A stretch of 64,000 nucleotides of DNA from Adlercreutzia sp910585575 (GCF_951801035.1 NZ_CATOKT010000003.1), one strand, 5' to 3'. Counted from the stretch's first letter, positions 32,468 to 41,052 are shown. The notes: generated from the letters alone by a model not told the origin. Program-made: numbers and translations.

Positions 32468-33466
32468 ATGTTGCCAGTCGTGTTTATCATTCCCGCAGCA
32501 GCTACCGGCATTGTCGGTGCTGGCAAAACTATCAAGAGTTTTGTGGATAGCAGGGAAGCAGATGATCTGACTTCCAAGGCTAACTCGCGTGTCGAGGATG
32601 CGAAAAACCATCTTGAGCGATCGCGGAAACTTTGTGCAACTTCTTTGGCGGACTACGGCGAGGAAAAGCTTTTCGTTTTGAACAACAGCATCGCGCGGTT
32701 CGTCGACAGTTTCGAGCAGATAAAGAATCTCGAGCTTGTTGATTCGCTCGGGCTCGAAGAGTTGAAGAAGCTCCGCGTGGACAAAGAGTCGATGGCGGAG
32801 CTGAAAGAGATGAGGGAATTTGCCGCGGCGGTTGCTGGTGGCTTGACGGCCGGGGCGGCCGGCGGTGCTCTTACCGCCTTCGGTGCCTACAATGCCGCGA
32901 TGGCTTTCGCTTCGGCGTCGACGGGTACGGCTATTTCTACGCTAAGTGGTGCAGCGGCTACCAATGCCACGCTGGCTTTCTTTGGCGGCGGATCGCTTGC
33001 CGCGGGTGGCCTGGGTATGACCGGTGGCGTGATGGTTCTTGGTGGATTAGTAGCGGGTCCCGCATTGTTGGTCATGGGCCTGATAACCGGCAAGAAGGCA
33101 GAGGAAAAGCTGGAGGTTGCGAAAGCGAATAGCGCCCAGGCCGATGAGATTTGCCAAGAACTCGGTAACGCTGCTTTTCAGTGCGACGCTATCCGCCGAC
33201 GCACGACGATGTTCTATGCATTCCTGGCACGTTTGGATGTGCGCTTTGTTCCGCTGGTCGATATGCTTGAAGAGGTCCTTGAGAAGGAGGGGCTCGGTTA
33301 TACTGGTTACTCGCAAGATGCCAAGAGCGTTGTTTTGCGGTCGGTGACCATGGCGGGAACGATTAAATCTATGCTAGATACCCCGATCCTCACCGAGGAC
33401 GGAGGCTTGACGGATGAGTCTGCGAAGCTGATGGAGTTGCTGGGCGTGAGGCTGCTAGAGAATTAG
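32468..33466 (+). CDS. Glycine/alanine-rich membrane protein of unknown function (accessory operon gene 5)
   Basis: A 332-residue protein with a short hydrophobic N-terminus (VVFIIPAAATGIVGAG), a charged helical region to about residue 115, a long Gly/Ala-rich hydrophobic block (about 117-207, e.g. GGLTAGAAGGALTAFGAYN and GGVMVLGGLVAGPALLVMGL) and a second helical region. Small-residue repeats of this kind (glycine zippers) pack into membrane hairpins or oligomeric pores. I do not recognise a family. Its place directly after a TerB-like gene suggests the two products act together at the membrane. Confidence 0.7.
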   Translation: MLPVVFIIPAAATGIVGAGKTIKSFVDSREADDLTSKANSRVEDAKNHLERSRKLCATSLADYGEEKLFVLNNSIARFVDSFEQIKNLELVDSLGLEELKKLRVDKESMAELKEMREFAAAVAGGLTAGAAGGALTAFGAYNAAMAFASASTGTAISTLSGAAATNATLAFFGGGSLAAGGLGMTGGVMVLGGLVAGPALLVMGLITGKKAEEKLEVAKANSAQADEICQELGNAAFQCDAIRRRTTMFYAFLARLDVRFVPLVDMLEEVLEKEGLGYTGYSQDAKSVVLRSVTMAGTIKSMLDTPILTEDGGLTDESAKLMELLGVRLLEN

Positions 33467-33482
33467 AGCTAGGAGAGCTTCC

Positions 33483-33842
33483 GTGTCCGCCATCGCTAAC
33501 ATAATTTGGATCATTTTCGGCGGGCTGGTTACCGCTATTGGATGGTGCTTCCTGGGTATTGTCTTCTGCATCACTATCGTGGGCATTCCGCTGGGGCGAC
33601 AGTGCTTCAAGATGGCTTCGCTGACGCTCGCTCCCTTCGGGAAGACGATCACGTACGGCGGAGGCGCGCCGTCGCTCATTGCTAACATCTTCTGGGTGAT
33701 CCTGGCAGGCCTTCCCATGGCGGCGTCGTATCTCTTCCTGGGGGTAGCCTACTGCATCACGGTTATCGGTGTCCCGGTCGGCCTGCAGTGTTTCAAAATG
33801 GCGAAGCTGTCGCTCTTGCCGTTCGGCGCAGTGGTTTCGTAG
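33483..33842 (+). CDS. YccF-family inner membrane protein
   Basis: A 119-residue protein made of two copies of the YccF repeat: IANIIWIIFGGLVTAIGW with ITIVGIPLGRQCFKMASL, and IANIFWVILAGLPMAASY with ITVIGVPVGLQCFKMAKL. Function is unknown in all species. The GTG start follows AGGAGAGCTTCC and lies 16 bases after the previous gene, so it closes the accessory operon. Base composition returns here towards the genome norm. Confidence 0.9.
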   Translation: MSAIANIIWIIFGGLVTAIGWCFLGIVFCITIVGIPLGRQCFKMASLTLAPFGKTITYGGGAPSLIANIFWVILAGLPMAASYLFLGVAYCITVIGVPVGLQCFKMAKLSLLPFGAVVS

Positions 33843-33889
33843 CGCTACGGTCGATTTTTCCATTCAACTCTTTTGTTATTCGTGCGCCC

Positions 33890-33918
33890 TTGCGAAAGCG
33901 AGGGAGCATTATTATTAT
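33890..33918 (+). promoter_or_regulatory. Promoter of the CAP-domain surface protein
   Basis: TTGCGA (33890-33895) and TATTAT (33913-33918) are exactly 17 bases apart, with the start codon 43 bases further on. Confidence 0.65.
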
Positions 33919-33961
33919 GCCATCTGGGGAAATGTACAATGAGAGATGGAAAGAGGTAGCT

Positions 33962-35311
33962 ATGGGCACAACGCTAGTTCCCGCTGACTCGTCTATTTTC
34001 AAACGGGGAGGGGTCGCTAATCGCGTACTGTGCCTCGTGCTTGCGGTCGCTCTGGTGGCCACGATAACCGTTCTGCCGACGGGCAGGGCCGAGGCGGCGA
34101 CCACCACCATTAAGATTCCGGTCACCTACGGCCAGACGGAAGCTCGTAGCATGCTGCAGATGCTTAATGACTTCCGCGCCTCCAAGGATGCGTGGTATTG
34201 GAAAGAGGATAACAAGACGAAGCAGGTGCTCACGGATCTTCAGCCGCTTGAGTACGATTATGCTCTTGAGCAAGTGGCAATGCTGCGAGCTGCGGAGATT
34301 GCGTTTTCGTACTCGCATACGCGCCCAAATGGAACGACGTGCTTTACCGCTGCTGAAGGGCGCCCGCTGTACTTCTGTGGCGAAAATATCGCTGTGGGCA
34401 CGGGATCTTACGGTTCTAAGAGTTCCATTTTCGATTCCTGGCGCGAGGACAATGAGGAATATGCGGGGCAGGGTCATCGGCGTAACATGCTTAGCTCTGG
34501 GTTTGCTACGGTGGGTATCGGCTTTGTTCAGCGTGATGGTATTAGCCATTGGGTCCAAAATTTTGGCGGTACTAACTCGGGCACTTCTGAAACTACAGCA
34601 GATAATTCGAAACGCGTTGTCGGCATCGAGGTGGATGAAGCTGCTATTGAGAGCAAGAAACTGTCCTCTTCCTATACGAGTGCCTCGCTTCAAGTGGGGG
34701 CTTCAAAGGCGCTTCCGATACTTACCATGACGCTTGAAGTCCCAGATTGCTGGCCCCGTGGTACGCTAACTGCAGATACATCCGATGCAGGTTGGACGAG
34801 TTCCAATCCTGCGATTGTGGCTGTGTCTGGCGGAAAGGTGGTTGCCAAGGCCGTCGGCACCGCGCAACTCACTGCGACCCTATACGGTTGCTCTGCCACC
34901 GTTGACGTGACGGTTTCGGCGAAACCCTCGACGACCACCAAGCCTGGATCCGCGAGCACTTCTAAACCCTCGACGACTTCCAAGCCATCCACGACCGCGA
35001 AGGCCAAGAAGCCTGCTGCCACTTCGCTGAAGAGCGTGAAGGCGGGGAAGAAGAAGGCGACGATTAAGTGGAAGAAGCAGACCAAGAACGTTTCGGGCTA
35101 TCAGGTGTGGTTGTCCACCTCCAAGAAGTTCACCAAGAAAACGACGGTCAAGAAGACGGTCTCGAAGAAGAAGACGTCGCTGACGGTGAAGAAGCTGATG
35201 GCGAAGAAGACGTACTACGTGAAAATCCGTACGTACTACAAGAATCCCACCACGAAGAAGCTGACGTACTCTGACTGGTCGAAGGTTAAGAAGGTCACCA
35301 TCAAGAAGTAA
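33962..35311 (+). CDS. Secreted CAP-domain protein with Ig-like and fn3 domains
   Basis: A 449-residue exported protein. The signal peptide ends near GRAEAATT. A CAP/SCP domain follows (LNDFRASKDAWYW, FSYSHTRPNG, CGENIAVGTG, GQGHRRNMLSSGFATVGIGF). A Big2-like Ig domain (WTSSNPAIVAVSGGKVVAKA) comes next, then a Pro/Ser/Thr/Lys linker with PSTTxK repeats and a fibronectin type III domain ending in a very lysine-rich C-terminus. The chosen ATG has AAAGAGG upstream. The basic fn3 tail, probably binding acidic cell-wall polymers, recurs in the proteins near 54-58 kb. Confidence 0.88.
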   Translation: MGTTLVPADSSIFKRGGVANRVLCLVLAVALVATITVLPTGRAEAATTTIKIPVTYGQTEARSMLQMLNDFRASKDAWYWKEDNKTKQVLTDLQPLEYDYALEQVAMLRAAEIAFSYSHTRPNGTTCFTAAEGRPLYFCGENIAVGTGSYGSKSSIFDSWREDNEEYAGQGHRRNMLSSGFATVGIGFVQRDGISHWVQNFGGTNSGTSETTADNSKRVVGIEVDEAAIESKKLSSSYTSASLQVGASKALPILTMTLEVPDCWPRGTLTADTSDAGWTSSNPAIVAVSGGKVVAKAVGTAQLTATLYGCSATVDVTVSAKPSTTTKPGSASTSKPSTTSKPSTTAKAKKPAATSLKSVKAGKKKATIKWKKQTKNVSGYQVWLSTSKKFTKKTTVKKTVSKKKTSLTVKKLMAKKTYYVKIRTYYKNPTTKKLTYSDWSKVKKVTIKK

Positions 35312-35342
35312 CTGACGGTTTCGTAGTCTGGCGCTTAACCAC

Positions 35343-35383
35343 GCAAAGCGGCTCTCCCTGAGGTACTGGGAGAGCCGCTTTGC
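35343..35383 (+). terminator. Long perfect hairpin after the CAP gene
   Basis: GCAAAGCGGCTCTCCC (35343-35358) pairs perfectly over 16 bp with 35368-35383, with a 9-base loop. No long T-run follows, but its place 31 bases after the stop argues for a terminator. Its last bases start the 36-nt tandem repeat. Confidence 0.75.
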
Positions 35384-35461
35384 TTGTGCGAGTCGGGTGC
35401 GAGTCGGTCGTACCTTTGCTTGTGCGGGTCGGGTGCGACTCGGTCATGCCTTTGCTTGGCG
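35379..35461 (+). repeat. 36-bp tandem repeat, two and a third units
   Basis: Unit 1 (35379-35414) and unit 2 (35415-35450) both begin TTTGCTTGTGCG and differ at only four or so positions; a partial third unit begins at 35451 with TTTGCTTGG. It lies between convergent genes. Confidence 0.85.
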
Positions 35462-35473
35462 TCCGGCCTCGCG

Positions 35474-35830
35474 CTATTTCATAGCTGCTGGATCTTCGTT
35501 GGAGCCGAGGTCTTCGGGGACGGTCATTTCTTCGAATTCGGTTTGCTGGGTCTTTTCCGCTTGGGTGGGGTTCATCCAGTCGCCGGCGACGGCGAAAGCG
35601 ATGCAGAGGGCTATAATGGCCACGACAGCGATGACGACCCAGATGAGTCCCGGGTGCTTGCGCGTATTTGCTTTCGGACCGCCCTTGTCCACCTCGAACT
35701 CCTGCATAGCGGGAAACTCTGGATCGCTTGCCGACGATTCTAGTACGTCAGGCTGTTCGGCGGCCAGGGGGTCGCGCTCGGCGAAGGTCTCATGGTGCTT
35801 CTCGTGCTCCTTGTGCTTGTGCTCGCTCAT
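35474..35830 (-). CDS. Small single-span membrane protein of unknown function
   Basis: A 118-residue protein. The N-terminal ~58 residues are His/Glu/Lys-rich (SEHKHKEHEKHHETFAERD) and cytoplasmic; one membrane span (LIWVVIAVVAIIALCIAFAV) follows near residue 62-82; a short acidic tail is outside. The ATG has GAGGAGCAACC upstream. No family recognised, and no operon partner. Confidence 0.7.
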   Translation of the reverse strand: MSEHKHKEHEKHHETFAERDPLAAEQPDVLESSASDPEFPAMQEFEVDKGGPKANTRKHPGLIWVVIAVVAIIALCIAFAVAGDWMNPTQAEKTQQTEFEEMTVPEDLGSNEDPAAMK

Positions 35831-36259
35831 GGTTGCTCCTCTCTCGTCGCCTGCAGGCGACCTGTAGGTTTGCTGTCTGCGCTCCTGTAGGCAACTGACA
35901 GGTTTGTCGGTTGCCGCCCGTTTCTCTTGCTGACGTTTGCTTAGTGTTTCTGGCTCTTATGGTAGTCAGCGCCCTGACGCTTGCGGACTGCTTTAGGAAG
36001 CAGATGCGATTTGTTAAGCAATTTGGTTCGCTTTTGTTGAAATTCCTCCTGCGGGGATGATGCTGCGAGTGGCAGGGGATGATGTGCGGCGCCGCGGCAG
36101 GGCTAAGGTGAAATGGAAGAAGTCTCTTCGCGATGGGCTGGCGGCTGGGCTGCGGCCCGATGCGTGATTGCGCGACGGGCGGCTGCGGCTACGCAGTGGT
36201 CAGCATGCGGCTGTGATGCGGCCGAAGGGCGGAGAGCATGCGACGAGAGAGGATTTTCC
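35831..36259. other. Gene-free spacer upstream of the solute-binding protein gene
   Basis: No supported gene. A perfect 16-bp palindrome, GTCGCCTGCAGGCGAC, lies at 35846-35861 just upstream of the minus-strand gene, followed by two imperfect copies of a CCTGTAGGTTTG/CTGACAGGTTTG motif. The right part is open in the frame of the binding protein but lacks a start with a ribosome-binding site before 36260. Confidence 0.5.
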
Positions 36260-37225
36260 ATGACTGAACTACCTGTGGGCGCGCGTGATCGCCGCGCGAC
36301 GGCGGCTTCGGCGCTGCGGGCCCTGACGGCTGTCCTCGTACTGGGCGCCCTGGCGGCCGTTTTGCTGCTGACGGGCTGCTCCAACAGTAGCGACTCTGAG
36401 GCGGCTTCCCCCGCCGAGTCTTCCAGCTCCACCGAGCAGACCACCGCAGGCACGACCGCACCCGGCGTGCTGTATGTGGCCTCGGCCCTGAACAACGATC
36501 CCTACGAGCAAGAAACCGCCACCAGCCAAAACGGCTTCACGGTGGACTTACTGGAGCTTATCGGCGAGCGTATGGGACTCGAGGTGGAATTCGGTCACGC
36601 AGTGAACCACAAGGCCGAAGACCAGTCCATCACCGAGGGCACCCCGGCCGACGTGGCCGCGAAGGTGGCTGCGGGCGATGCCGATTTGGGCGCCTCCTCC
36701 ATTCCCGTCACGGAAAGTCTTGAGGGCGTGACCTTTACGGAGCCCTATCTTCATGCCGATTGGGCGCTTATCACTAAGGACAGCACGGGCTACAACGACG
36801 CAGCCTCCCTGGAAGGCACGGGCGTAAAAGTGGCGGTGTCGAGCGACGAGGCAGCGGCCTGGGTGGCCGAGCGCTTCCCCGAGGCCGAGGTGCTGAGCTT
36901 CGACCACAACCTGGATGCGATGATGGAGGTCAATTCCGAGCGCGCGCAGGCCGCTGTAGTGGACGAGCCGCGTCTGAAGCGCTACGTCAAGGTGAAGGAG
37001 CCGCATCTGCAGATCATCGAGACCACGCCGCTCTCCGTTGACTACGCCTTTGTCGCGTCGGCCGACAACGGCGCCTTGGTCGAAGCTGTCAACGAAGCGC
37101 TTGCCCAGATCCAGGCCGACGGTAGCTACGATGAGCTGTACGAGTCATGGTTCGGCGAGGCGCCGGCATGGGGCAGCGCCACGCGCAGCGCCCCGGAGGC
37201 GGTCGACGACTCGACAGGGGCGTAA
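36260..37225 (+). CDS. Family 3 extracellular solute-binding lipoprotein
   Basis: A 321-residue lipoprotein with lipobox LLTGC and a Ser/Glu/Thr-rich linker, then a bilobal amino-acid-type binding domain: GFTVDLLELIGERMGLEVEF, KVAAGDADLGASSIPVTES and FTEPYLHADWALITKD, and the late YDELYESWFGEAP. It would bind a polar amino acid or similar small ligand outside the cell. No ABC permease or ATPase is adjacent, so it is an orphan component or a receptor. The ATG follows GAGAGAGGA. Confidence 0.88.
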   Translation: MTELPVGARDRRATAASALRALTAVLVLGALAAVLLLTGCSNSSDSEAASPAESSSSTEQTTAGTTAPGVLYVASALNNDPYEQETATSQNGFTVDLLELIGERMGLEVEFGHAVNHKAEDQSITEGTPADVAAKVAAGDADLGASSIPVTESLEGVTFTEPYLHADWALITKDSTGYNDAASLEGTGVKVAVSSDEAAAWVAERFPEAEVLSFDHNLDAMMEVNSERAQAAVVDEPRLKRYVKVKEPHLQIIETTPLSVDYAFVASADNGALVEAVNEALAQIQADGSYDELYESWFGEAPAWGSATRSAPEAVDDSTGA

Positions 37226-37276
37226 GCGCCCGGGCCAATCCGACACCTTCGCCTGACCGTCTGCCCGAAGAGCGAC

Positions 37277-37305
37277 GGTTGGTGCCACCCGGTGTGGCGC
37301 CAACC
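37277..37305 (+). other. Hairpin 3' of the solute-binding protein gene
   Basis: GGTTGGTGCCAC (37277-37288) pairs with GTGGCGCCAACC (37294-37305) with a single G-T pair. No T-run follows, so its role as a terminator or RNA stabiliser is unclear. Confidence 0.5.
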
Positions 37306-37394
37306 AGTGCGGCATGGTCCCCTCTTCCCGCGTCGTTTATCGAACAAGCGGTGAATCCTTCGTGGCCTTCTTCCACAGGCACGGCGTGGCAGGA

Positions 37395-37432
37395 TAGAAT
37401 AGAGAGCCGTCCGCTTTCGGGCGGCTCTTTTT
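37395..37432 (+). terminator. Intrinsic terminator before pcrA, overlapping a possible -10 box
   Basis: AGAGCCG (37403-37409) with CGGCTCT (37422-37428), extended inward by a T-G pair and CCG/CGG, is followed by TTTTT. It most simply ends transcription from the solute-binding protein gene. TAGAAT at 37395-37400 could be a -10 box for pcrA, in which case the hairpin would lie at the very start of that leader. Confidence 0.7.
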
Positions 37433-37510
37433 GCGCCTGGGGAAGGCGCGCGGCCGTTACCAGGCGGCATTTTGCGATACCAATCGACCGCAAGCGACAA
37501 GGATGTACCC

Positions 37511-39871
37511 GTGCCCATCGATATCGACACCCTGAATGATCCGCAGCGCGAGGCCGTGCTCACCACGGAAGGGCCTTTGCTGGTTCTGGCCGGCGCCGGC
37601 TCCGGCAAAACGCGCGTGCTCACCTACCGCATCGCGCACATGATCGAGGACCTGAATGTGGCCCCGTGGGAAATCCTGGCCATCACCTTCACCAACAAGG
37701 CGGCCACGGAGATGCGCGAGCGCTTGGCGCAGCTGGTGGGTCCCCGTTCCCGCGGCATGTGGGTGTCCACCTTCCACTCCATGTGCGTGCGCATTCTGCG
37801 CTCTGACGCCGAGCGTCTGGGGTTCACGCGCAACTTCACCATCTACGACACCGACGACTTGAAGCGCCTGTACAAGGACATCATGGCCACCCTGTCCATC
37901 GATCCGAAGCGCTATCCGGTGAATGCCCTGATGAACCGCATCTCTCAGGCGAAAAACGACTTGCAGGTGCCGGCGGATTTCGCCGCTCAGGCCACTGACC
38001 CCGTGGGCAAAGTGGCGGCGAAGGTCTACGAGTTGTTGCAAACGCGCCTGCGCGCCGCCAATGCCTTCGACTTCGACGACCTGCTGCTCTACGCCTACCT
38101 GCTGCTGAAGCAGCACGAGGACGTGCGCCGCGCCTATCAAGAGCGCTTCCGCTACATCATGGTGGACGAGTATCAGGACACGAACCGCGCCCAGTACGCC
38201 ATCACCATGCTGCTGGCTCAGGCGCACCGCAACGTGATGGTAGTGGGCGACGACGATCAGTCCATTTATTCGTGGCGTGGCGCCGACCTGCGCAACATTC
38301 TGGAGTTCGAAAGCGACTACCCCGAGGCCCACGTAGTGAAGCTGGAGCAGAACTACCGCAGCATGGGCAACATCTTGAACGCAGCCAACGCGGTGATTGC
38401 CAACAACCAGCACCGCAAGGCCAAGCGCCTGTTCACGGACGCGGGCGACGGCGAGAAGATTCAGGTGTACCTGGCCACCGACGAACGCGACGAGGGCCGC
38501 TGGATTGCCGGCGAAATCGAGAAGCGCCGCGCCGAGGGCGTGTCCTACAACAACATGGCGGTGTTCTACCGCACTAACGCTCAGTCGCGTATGTTGGAAG
38601 ATATGATGCTGCGCGCCGGCGTGCCCTATCGCATCGTGGGCGGCACGCGCTTCTTCGACCGCGCGGAAATCCGCGACGTTATGGCCTACCTTACGCTGGT
38701 GGTGAACCCGGCCGACGACATTGCGGCCAAGCGCGTCATCAACGTGCCGAAGCGCGGTGTGGGCAAAACCACCATCGAGCGCATCGACCAGTTTGCCCGC
38801 GAGTTGAATGCGCCGTTCATGACTGCCGCCGAGCTGGCCATCGTCGACCCTGAAATTCGGGCCGCCACGCGGGCGAGTGTGGGGTCTTTCGTGCAGACCA
38901 TCAAGGATGGTCAGGCCTACAGCGGCGACCTGCGCAAAGTCATCGAGATGATCATCGACAAGGCGGGGCTCATCGAGGCGCTAGAGGCCGAGGGCACCGA
39001 CGAGGCCCGCGGCCGCATCGAGAACATCCAGGAGTTTCTGGGCGTTGTGGACGAGTTCGTGCAGACCCACGACGAGGACGAATCCGACTATGCTGCTCCT
39101 ACGGTGGGCGAAGACGAGGACGAGGAGCCGGTGCGCGTGCTGCGCGGCGACTCGCTGGCCGACTTCATCGAGTGGGTGCGTCTGCGTACCGACCTCGATA
39201 CGGTTACCGAGGACGGCCAGGCTGTCACCCTCATGACCGTGCACTCGTCCAAAGGCCTGGAGTTTGACTGCGTGTGGGTGGCCGGCATGGAGGAAACCCT
39301 CTTCCCCCACATGAACTCCGTGGGTGACGCGGCGTCCGTGGAAGAGGAACGGCGCCTGGCCTACGTGGCCATCACCCGCGCCCGCAAGCGCCTGTGCCTT
39401 ACCTGCGCCCAGCAGCGACAGATTTTCGGCCAGACCAACGCGAACCCGGCCTCGCGCTTTATCGGGGAAATCCCTAGCGAGTTGCGACAGACTACCGGCC
39501 TGGGCTCTTCGGGCTTCTCGGGTACCGGCTGGGAAAAGCGCGGCAGCCGTCGCGGTATTGCCGGGTCGGGCACCGAGGCGGGGGAGGGTCGCGTGTTCGG
39601 CCGCTCGAGCGCTTCTGGCTCGCGAGGCCGCTCCTTCGACGAAATGCGCGAGCTGCGCGCCGGCGCCCGCGCGACGGGCCGCTCAGCAGCCGCGGGAAAG
39701 AAAGAGGGCGCCAAGGCCACCTTTGCCAAGGGCGATACGGTGGATCACAAAACCTTCGGCCGCGGCACGGTGGTGAAGGTGGACGGTGATACCCTGCACG
39801 TGAAGTTCGCGAAGACCGGCCAGACCAAGAAGCTGCTCAAGGACTACGCCCCCATCGTGAAGATCGGGTAA
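37511..39871 (+). CDS. pcrA: ATP-dependent DNA helicase PcrA (UvrD/Rep family)
   Basis: A 786-residue superfamily 1A helicase used in repair and in removing stalled polymerases. Motifs: GAGSGKTR (near 30), TFTNKAATEMRERL, DEYQDTN (near 219), GDDDQSIYSWRGA, LEQNYRSMGNI and VTLMTVHSSKGLEF (near 573), then AYVAITRARKRL. After a basic, low-complexity linker the chain ends in a Tudor-like domain (KTFGRGTVVKVDGDTLHV), the part of PcrA that contacts RNA polymerase. GTG at 37511 is chosen for CAAGGA upstream; the ATG 13 codons earlier is less well placed. Confidence 0.96.
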   Translation: MPIDIDTLNDPQREAVLTTEGPLLVLAGAGSGKTRVLTYRIAHMIEDLNVAPWEILAITFTNKAATEMRERLAQLVGPRSRGMWVSTFHSMCVRILRSDAERLGFTRNFTIYDTDDLKRLYKDIMATLSIDPKRYPVNALMNRISQAKNDLQVPADFAAQATDPVGKVAAKVYELLQTRLRAANAFDFDDLLLYAYLLLKQHEDVRRAYQERFRYIMVDEYQDTNRAQYAITMLLAQAHRNVMVVGDDDQSIYSWRGADLRNILEFESDYPEAHVVKLEQNYRSMGNILNAANAVIANNQHRKAKRLFTDAGDGEKIQVYLATDERDEGRWIAGEIEKRRAEGVSYNNMAVFYRTNAQSRMLEDMMLRAGVPYRIVGGTRFFDRAEIRDVMAYLTLVVNPADDIAAKRVINVPKRGVGKTTIERIDQFARELNAPFMTAAELAIVDPEIRAATRASVGSFVQTIKDGQAYSGDLRKVIEMIIDKAGLIEALEAEGTDEARGRIENIQEFLGVVDEFVQTHDEDESDYAAPTVGEDEDEEPVRVLRGDSLADFIEWVRLRTDLDTVTEDGQAVTLMTVHSSKGLEFDCVWVAGMEETLFPHMNSVGDAASVEEERRLAYVAITRARKRLCLTCAQQRQIFGQTNANPASRFIGEIPSELRQTTGLGSSGFSGTGWEKRGSRRGIAGSGTEAGEGRVFGRSSASGSRGRSFDEMRELRAGARATGRSAAAGKKEGAKATFAKGDTVDHKTFGRGTVVKVDGDTLHVKFAKTGQTKKLLKDYAPIVKIG

Positions 39872-39928
39872 GGCGTGCTCGCCTAGTTGGGGCTGCGCCT
39901 TCTGGGGGACGGGTGGCCCAGCGCCGAG

Positions 39929-39968
39929 GGTCTTACGCATGAGTAAGATACGCATGGGTAAGACCTTC
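39929..39968 (+). repeat. 15-bp tandem repeat inside a stem-loop
   Basis: TACGCATGAGTAAGA (39934-39948) is followed at once by TACGCATGGGTAAGA (39949-39963). The outer bases GGTCTTAC and GTAAGACC pair, so the repeat forms a hairpin loop 3' of pcrA. Confidence 0.75.
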
Positions 39969-40003
39969 CGTAGTGAAGAGGCGAAATGCAGTTTTGCCAC
40001 AGA

Positions 40004-40040
40004 AAAGGCCCTACGAACTTCGATGGTTCGTAGGGCCTTT
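40004..40040. terminator. Bidirectional terminator between convergent pcrA and the InlB-repeat gene
   Basis: AAAGGCCCTACGAAC (40004-40018) pairs perfectly over 15 bp with 40026-40040, with a 7-base loop. T-runs follow on both strands (TTT on plus, TTTT on minus). Confidence 0.88.
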
Positions 40041-40068
40041 GGATGAAATAAACGCTGCTGGGGTATGA

Positions 40069-40947
40069 TTAGAATTTCACAACCTTGAAGGCGTAATTGA
40101 TCTCCTTGGAAGTGAAGCCCTCTTCCTTCATCATATTCTTGAGGTAGTTCTTCATCAGGGTGGTGTCGAGGTCGACGAGCTCGGGCATGTTCTTTGCGTA
40201 CTTCACGATCTTGATAGCCTCGGTGTAGTAGTTGGCGCCGCAGTTCTTGGCGGCGAACTTAGCGTCCTTGGCGGAAACGCCGTAGCGCTGTAGCCCGTCA
40301 ACCATCTTCTGATACGTTGTGTAATGCTCACTGTCGATCTGCTTGTAAGCGGCTTTCGCCAGCGAGACAGCGCGCTTCTGAGAAGCGGTTTTGGGGTTCT
40401 GAATCCACCAGGCGTATACCGTTACGTTTTTAGCCGTCTTGCCGCCGACGGTCTTTGCCTTCTTGGTGAACTGAGCGTCGGTGTACCAACCCTTAAACGT
40501 ATACCCCTTCTTGGATAGGCTCTTCAGCTTCACCGACTTGCCGTAGGTGAACTTCTTGGCGTTCTTATTGGTGCCCTTCACGTTCTTGTAGGTGATCTTG
40601 TAGGTCTTGGCCTTCCACTTGGCGGTGACCGTGGTGTTCTTCTTCACGTTCAGGGTGGTGACCTTCTTCGTGCCCTGGTACCAGCCTTGGAAGGTGTAGC
40701 CCGTCTTGGTGGGCTTCTTCAGCTTCAGCTTGCCCTTCTCCACTTCGGTGGGGTTCGCGTTTTTCGCGCCGCTGACACCCTTGTACTTGATGGTGTAGGT
40801 TTTGGCCGGCGTGGCGGCGGCCGCCGTGTCGTCGGCGAAGGCCCGCTCGGGCGTGACGCTTGTCAGCCCGAGGCCGCCCAAGGCGAGCGCGAGGGCAACA
40901 ACGGCCGCAAGGGCGGCAACGGACAGCCGCTTCTTTGCTAGGGACAT
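40069..40947 (-). CDS. Secreted protein with InlB B-type repeats and a C-terminal Ltp-like region
   Basis: A 292-residue protein with a signal peptide (ending ERAFADD). Two Listeria-Bacteroides (Flg_new/InlB B) repeats follow, GYTFQGWYQGTKKVTTL and GYTFKGWYTDAQFTKKA, each rich in Lys. The last ~100 residues (e.g. VDGLQRYGVSAKDAKFAAKN and MMKEEGFTSKEINYAFKVV) resemble the short helical Ltp-type repeats found at Gram-positive surfaces. Cell-surface or cell-wall association is likely; no LPXTG anchor. AGGAGAACC precedes the ATG. Confidence 0.8.
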   Translation of the reverse strand: MSLAKKRLSVAALAAVVALALALGGLGLTSVTPERAFADDTAAAATPAKTYTIKYKGVSGAKNANPTEVEKGKLKLKKPTKTGYTFQGWYQGTKKVTTLNVKKNTTVTAKWKAKTYKITYKNVKGTNKNAKKFTYGKSVKLKSLSKKGYTFKGWYTDAQFTKKAKTVGGKTAKNVTVYAWWIQNPKTASQKRAVSLAKAAYKQIDSEHYTTYQKMVDGLQRYGVSAKDAKFAAKNCGANYYTEAIKIVKYAKNMPELVDLDTTLMKNYLKNMMKEEGFTSKEINYAFKVVKF

Positions 40948-41052
40948 AGGTTCTCCTCTCGTTGAGCTTTCCTTGCGAAAAGGGTAGCACTAGCGAGCAG
41001 GGAAAATGATATAAAGCAACAAATTTTTGTAGCGAACAATGCGCGTGTTTGG

